12,060 bases of DNA. Origin: Elusimicrobiota bacterium (GTDB lineage Bacteria; Elusimicrobiota; Elusimicrobia; UBA1565; JACRDR01). The position numbers and the translations under genes are program-made. Positions 8,804 to 12,060 of the stretch are shown one piece after another. Position 1 is the first letter of the stretch. Each line of letters begins with the position of its first letter. Under the pieces are notes generated by a model. It searched no databases. It had not been told where the DNA came from and was given only the letters and a program-made list of their open reading frames with translations. The stretch spans positions 1-12,060 of the forward strand of contig JACQPI010000163.1 of assembly GCA_016207585.1 (NCBI GenBank). The letters run 5' to 3'.

Positions 8804-10114
8804 ATGAACGATTTCAAGATTCTGCGAAGCGATCCGGAGGGGGCCCGCCGCGCCATGCGGAACCGGTCGGGACGGTATGCTCCCTATTTGGAGGAGTTTT
8901 ACCGGATCGACGAGGAGCACCGCTCGCTGCTCCAGGAGGTCGAGACGCTGCGCGCCAAAAGGAACTCGTCCTCCGAAGATATCGCGAAGGCCAAGAAGAG
9001 CCGTGACGAGACCCGAGCCCAGTCTTTGATGCAGGATGTATCGCAGCTGAAAAAAAACCTTCAAGAGAAGGAGGGTCGACTGGAGGGGTTTTCCGGAAAG
9101 TTGAGGGAATGCCTGCTCAGCATACCGAATATACCGCACGCCTCCGTCCCGGTAGGCAAAGAGGAGAGCGAGAACGTCGAAAAGCGGAAGGGAAAAGCGG
9201 CGCCTAGACAATTTAATTTCAAGCCGCGCGATCATCAAACGATCGGCGAGCGCTTGGGGATTTTGGATCCCGTTGGAGCCGCGAAGCTATCGGGCGCCCG
9301 GTTTTCCCTTTTATGGGGCGCGGGCGCCCGCTTGGAAAGGGCCCTCATTGGATTCATGCTGGACCTGCATGTTGGGCAGCATGGGTATGTCGAGGCCTGG
9401 CCTCCGTACCTCGTGCGTCCTGAAATCCTCGAGGGGACGGGGCAACTTCCAAAATTTCGGGAGGACATGTACTGTACGAGACCGTCGGGCCAGGACGAGC
9501 AAGACTACGGGGAAATGTTCTTGATCTCGACGGCGGAAGTCCCCCTGACGAACCTCGTGAGAGAGGAAGTGTTGGATCCGGCTCGCCTCCCCCTGCGTTA
9601 TACGGCCTTCACCCCGTGTTTCCGTCAGGAGGCCGGATCCTACGGCAAGGATACCCGAGGACTCATCCGTGTCCACCAGTTCGACAAAGTGGAGCTCGTA
9701 TGGATCACGCGCCCGGAGGGCTCGATGGAGGCGCTTGAAGCGCTGACCCATCACGCGGAGCGGGTCTTGGAGCTTTTGGACATTCCATACCGCGTGATCG
9801 AGTTGTGCACGGCGGACCTGGGATTCGCATCCTGCAAGAGTTACGACCTGGAGGTATGGATGCCGTCGGAGGGTCGCTACCGGGAGATATCTTCCTGCTC
9901 CAATTGTTGGGATTTTCAGGCGCGGCGGATGAACGCGCGGATGCGCAAGGACCCGAAATCGGCGCCCGAATTCGTGCATACCCTCAACGGCAGCGGCGTA
10001 GCGGTCGGGAGGTTGTTCGCCGCGATCCTGGAAAATTTTCAGAGAGAAGACGGCTCCGTCGAGATCCCGCAGGCCCTGCAGTCGTATTTCGGAAGCGCGG
10101 ATATCCGGGTCTAG
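8804..10114 (+). CDS. serS: Seryl-tRNA synthetase
   Basis: This class II synthetase charges tRNA-Ser with serine, and also tRNA-Sec where that exists. At 436 residues it is a normal bacterial length. The N-terminal domain has the long antiparallel coiled-coil arm that grips the tRNA (about 27-105, rich in Lys, Glu and Leu). The catalytic core shows TAEVPLTNL from 243, motif 2 with FRQEAGSYGKDTRGLIR from 273 and HQF at 291-293, REISSCSNCWDFQ from 360, and motif 3 NGSGVAVGR at 395-403. All serine- and ATP-binding motifs appear intact. The ATG directly follows the stop of the exported-protein gene (TGAATG). GGGAGG at 8794-8799, inside that gene's end, is the ribosome binding site, so translation is likely coupled. 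It is the last gene of the archease-rtcB operon and is followed by a palindrome. Confidence 0.97.
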   Translation: MNDFKILRSDPEGARRAMRNRSGRYAPYLEEFYRIDEEHRSLLQEVETLRAKRNSSSEDIAKAKKSRDETRAQSLMQDVSQLKKNLQEKEGRLEGFSGKLRECLLSIPNIPHASVPVGKEESENVEKRKGKAAPRQFNFKPRDHQTIGERLGILDPVGAAKLSGARFSLLWGAGARLERALIGFMLDLHVGQHGYVEAWPPYLVRPEILEGTGQLPKFREDMYCTRPSGQDEQDYGEMFLISTAEVPLTNLVREEVLDPARLPLRYTAFTPCFRQEAGSYGKDTRGLIRVHQFDKVELVWITRPEGSMEALEALTHHAERVLELLDIPYRVIELCTADLGFASCKSYDLEVWMPSEGRYREISSCSNCWDFQARRMNARMRKDPKSAPEFVHTLNGSGVAVGRLFAAILENFQREDGSVEIPQALQSYFGSADIRV

Positions 10115-10131
10115 CGCCGTGGCCACGGCGC
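10114..10131. terminator. Perfect 18-bp palindrome between convergent serS and cstA
   Basis: GCGCCGTGGCCACGGCGC is fully self-complementary. As RNA it can fold as a 7-bp stem with a GGCC loop on either strand. It begins on the last base of the serS stop codon and lies 17 nt beyond the cstA stop, so it could serve both convergent transcripts. Neither side has a T-tract, so classical intrinsic termination is not shown. A protein-binding site is the alternative. Confidence 0.45.
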
Positions 10132-10148
10132 CAATAAACCCATGAGGG

Positions 10149-11960
10149 CTATGCCGCCGCGCGGGGCGCGCCGGCGAGCGTCCTCCAACAGATGCGCAGC
10201 GCGCTTAGAAAGATGACATAGGCGCATCCGACGATCAGCAGAATCATGGCGATGTTGAGCGCTACGATGAAGCCGCCCGCCGAGGCCGGCCAATAGTTCT
10301 TCACGATCATTTCGTAAGCCGCAAGGGTCGTGGTGGTTGTGACAAAAAGCATCGGCAGCAGGGTGACCCACAGATAACGGACCTTGCCGGCGTTGACCAG
10401 CAGAACGGTTCCCACGCACAAGGCGATCGCGGCAAGCATCTGGATTGCGATGCCGAACATCGGCCAAATAGTGCGTATGCTTGCGTTCCAGATGAGACAT
10501 CCCCACCCCCCCACGACGAGCGCGGTGGACAGTATGGAGCCGGGAACCCAGTCGGCCCGGCCGAATGGCGCGTGGATCTTGCCGGCGAACTCCTGGACGA
10601 GAAAACGGGCGATCCGGGTGCCGGTGTCGATGGTCGTCAGGATGAACAGCGCCTCGAACATGATGGCGAAATGGTACCAGTAGTGCATGAGACCCTTGAG
10701 ACCGGGCAGTCCGCTGAATATCTGGGCCATGCCCACCGCCAGGAGGACCGATCCGCCGGTTCGTCCTCGGAGGGACGACTCGCCGACGGCGCGCGTGAGC
10801 TCCTCTAGGTGGACCTCGGAAAACCCGTGGGCCGCCGCGACGGCGCTCCACTCGCCGACCGGAACGTTGATCGCATAATAATCGCCCGGCTCCATCGAGC
10901 AGGCGGCCAGGAGGCAAACGATCCCGACCAGGCTCTCGATGAGCATGCAACCATAGCCGATGGGGCGCGCGTGCGACTCGGAAGAGATCATCTTCGGCGT
11001 CGTCCCCGATGAGACGAGGGCATGGAACCCCGAGATGGCCCCGCACATGATCGTGATGAAGACAAATGGAAACACGTGTCCCGGGACGATGGGTCCCCCC
11101 CTCCAAAATTGGCTGATCGCTGGAAACCGGATCGTCGGGTTGACGACGAGCACGCCGAGCACCAGGATCGCGAGGGTGCCGATTTTCATATAGGAGCTGA
11201 GATAATCCCTCGGGCATAGGAGCATCCAGACCGGAAGCACCGAGGCGACGAAACCGTAGACCATCATCGCCAGCGTAATCCCTGCGCGGTCGAGAAGGAA
11301 CACATGGTGGAGCCAGGGCGTCTGGGGCACGAAGCGGCCCAGCACGACGGCGGCGAGAAGAGCGGCGACGCCGAAGACGGAGGCCCCGCGGATCGCGGCG
11401 GGATCACCCGCGCGCAGCCGGTAGATATATAGGCCCATGCAAAGCGCGATGGGAATGCTCGATGCGATCGTAAAAGTGCCCCAGGAGCTCTCCGCGAGGG
11501 CGTTGACGACCACGAAACCCAACCCGGCCAGCGCGACGATGACGACGAAGAGTATCGCGATTCCGGTCGCCACGCCGGCGACCGGACCGATTTCTCCCCG
11601 TGCGATTTCGGCCAGGGATCTCCCTTGGCGGCGCATCGAGGCGACCAGGATGACGAAGTCCTGCACCGCTCCGCCGAGCACCACGCCGACCAGCAGCCAA
11701 AGCAGGCCTGGAAGATAGCCGTACTGAGCCGCCAAGACGGGTCCGATCAACGGCCCGGCGCCGGAAATCGCCGCGAAATGGTGGCCGAAAAGAACAAGGG
11801 GATGAGTCGGATGGTAATTATGGCCGTCCTTGAGAACGTGCGCCGGGGTCTTTCGCGAAGCGTCCAACGCGAAAACCTTCGCGGCGAGAAAGGCGCTGTA
11901 GTAGCGATACGCCAGCGTCATGACGCACAAGACGCACAGCATGAGCGGCAAGGAGTGCAT
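10149..11960 (-). CDS. cstA: Carbon starvation protein CstA-family transporter
   Basis: This is a 603-residue polytopic inner-membrane protein of the CstA/BtsT family, which imports pyruvate or peptides. The N-terminus is typical: ALDASRKTPAHVLKDG from 31, then GHHFAAISGAGPLIGP at 59-74, the most conserved block of the family. VQDFVILVASMRRQGRSL follows from 99, and further on come CGAISGFHALVSSGTTPK at 306-323, HYWYHFAIMFEALFILTTID at 426-445 and ASIRTIWPMFG at 493-503. About 15 hydrophobic segments alternate with short loops. A longer hydrophilic loop lies at about 355-400. It is shorter than E. coli CstA (about 700 residues), as many family members are. The start ATG is 3 nt after the stop of the preceding gene on the same strand, with only a weak GGAA about 10 nt upstream. 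Substrate choice cannot be read from the sequence. Confidence 0.94.
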   Translation of the reverse strand: MHSLPLMLCVLCVMTLAYRYYSAFLAAKVFALDASRKTPAHVLKDGHNYHPTHPLVLFGHHFAAISGAGPLIGPVLAAQYGYLPGLLWLLVGVVLGGAVQDFVILVASMRRQGRSLAEIARGEIGPVAGVATGIAILFVVIVALAGLGFVVVNALAESSWGTFTIASSIPIALCMGLYIYRLRAGDPAAIRGASVFGVAALLAAVVLGRFVPQTPWLHHVFLLDRAGITLAMMVYGFVASVLPVWMLLCPRDYLSSYMKIGTLAILVLGVLVVNPTIRFPAISQFWRGGPIVPGHVFPFVFITIMCGAISGFHALVSSGTTPKMISSESHARPIGYGCMLIESLVGIVCLLAACSMEPGDYYAINVPVGEWSAVAAAHGFSEVHLEELTRAVGESSLRGRTGGSVLLAVGMAQIFSGLPGLKGLMHYWYHFAIMFEALFILTTIDTGTRIARFLVQEFAGKIHAPFGRADWVPGSILSTALVVGGWGCLIWNASIRTIWPMFGIAIQMLAAIALCVGTVLLVNAGKVRYLWVTLLPMLFVTTTTTLAAYEMIVKNYWPASAGGFIVALNIAMILLIVGCAYVIFLSALRICWRTLAGAPRAAA

Positions 11961-11963
11961 GTT

Positions 11964-12059
11964 CTATGTTTTCCGGCGCGCCGGCCGCAGCCACCCTCGC
12001 CGCAGGAGCTCCTCCGCGATCTGAATCGAGTTAAGGGCGGCGCCTTTCAATAGATTGTC
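11964..12059 (-). CDS. asd: Probable aspartate-semialdehyde dehydrogenase, last 31 residues, 5' end outside window
   Basis: Reading the minus strand inward from the right edge, one frame is open for 31 codons to a TAG (plus-strand 11964-11966). It begins DNLLKGAALNSIQIAEELL and then RRGWL. This closely resembles the end of aspartate-semialdehyde dehydrogenase, whose last helix usually reads like DNLRKGAALNAVQIAE. The enzyme makes L-aspartate 4-semialdehyde for lysine/diaminopimelate, threonine and methionine. The catalytic Cys and His lie outside the window. The related enzyme ArgC has a similar but different ending (KGAAGQAVQN), so the residues GAALN favour Asd. cstA starts 3 nt after the stop, so the two are probably co-transcribed. 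The very short fragment limits certainty. Confidence 0.75.
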   Translation of the reverse strand, partial: DNLLKGAALNSIQIAEELLRRGWLRPARRKT

Positions 12060-12060
12060 G

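Noticed and set aside
10111..11217. A 368-codon minus-strand frame overlapping cstA in another frame
   Set aside because: The product is rich in Arg, Gly, His and Pro without domains. The cstA frame matches its family along its full length.
11973..11984. CCGGCGCGCCGG palindrome just upstream of cstA
   Set aside because: It lies in the last codons of the probable asd in a very GC-rich stretch. A 12-bp GC palindrome there is weak evidence for an operator.

Overview
This is a gene-dense, GC-rich bacterial chromosomal segment with eleven protein genes, two of them cut by the window edges. No rRNA, tRNA, CRISPR array, insertion sequence or prophage gene is visible. The genes are housekeeping and vertically plausible. 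GyrB carries the long TOPRIM insert, and there are a PilZ protein, a short CstA and a linked archease/RtcB pair. Together these suggest an uncultured Gram-negative-type bacterial lineage. I cannot assign a phylum from the sequence alone.

Region 1 (1-5704, + strand) is the replication/topology cluster usually found next to the origin: the 3' end of dnaN, a small DciA-like (DUF721) gene, gyrB and gyrA. recF, classically between dnaN and gyrB, is absent from this interval. The genes are closely spaced and read as one operon.

Region 2 (5701-6363) holds a stand-alone PilZ (c-di-GMP receptor type) gene on the minus strand. Its stop codon overlaps the gyrA stop codon. Upstream of it is a 249-bp divergent spacer, the largest non-coding gap here. 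The spacer contains a plausible pilZ promoter with a perfect inverted repeat in its spacer, several further hairpins, and a -10-like box next to archease. Both divergent genes lack a clear ribosome binding site and have a -10-like box 6-8 nt from the start codon, so leaderless transcripts are possible.

Region 3 (6364-10114, + strand) is a tightly coupled four-gene operon. Archease and rtcB overlap as ATGA, and so do rtcB and a gene for an unrecognised exported protein. That gene abuts serS as TGAATG. Archease activates the RNA ligase RtcB, and SerS charges tRNA-Ser, so the operon looks like an RNA repair/translation module with one unexplained secreted or periplasmic member. It is the most interesting part of the window.

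Region 4 (10149-12059, - strand) is the C-terminus of a probable aspartate-semialdehyde dehydrogenase, followed 3 nt later by a full-length CstA-family transporter. CstA converges on serS across a perfect 18-bp palindrome.
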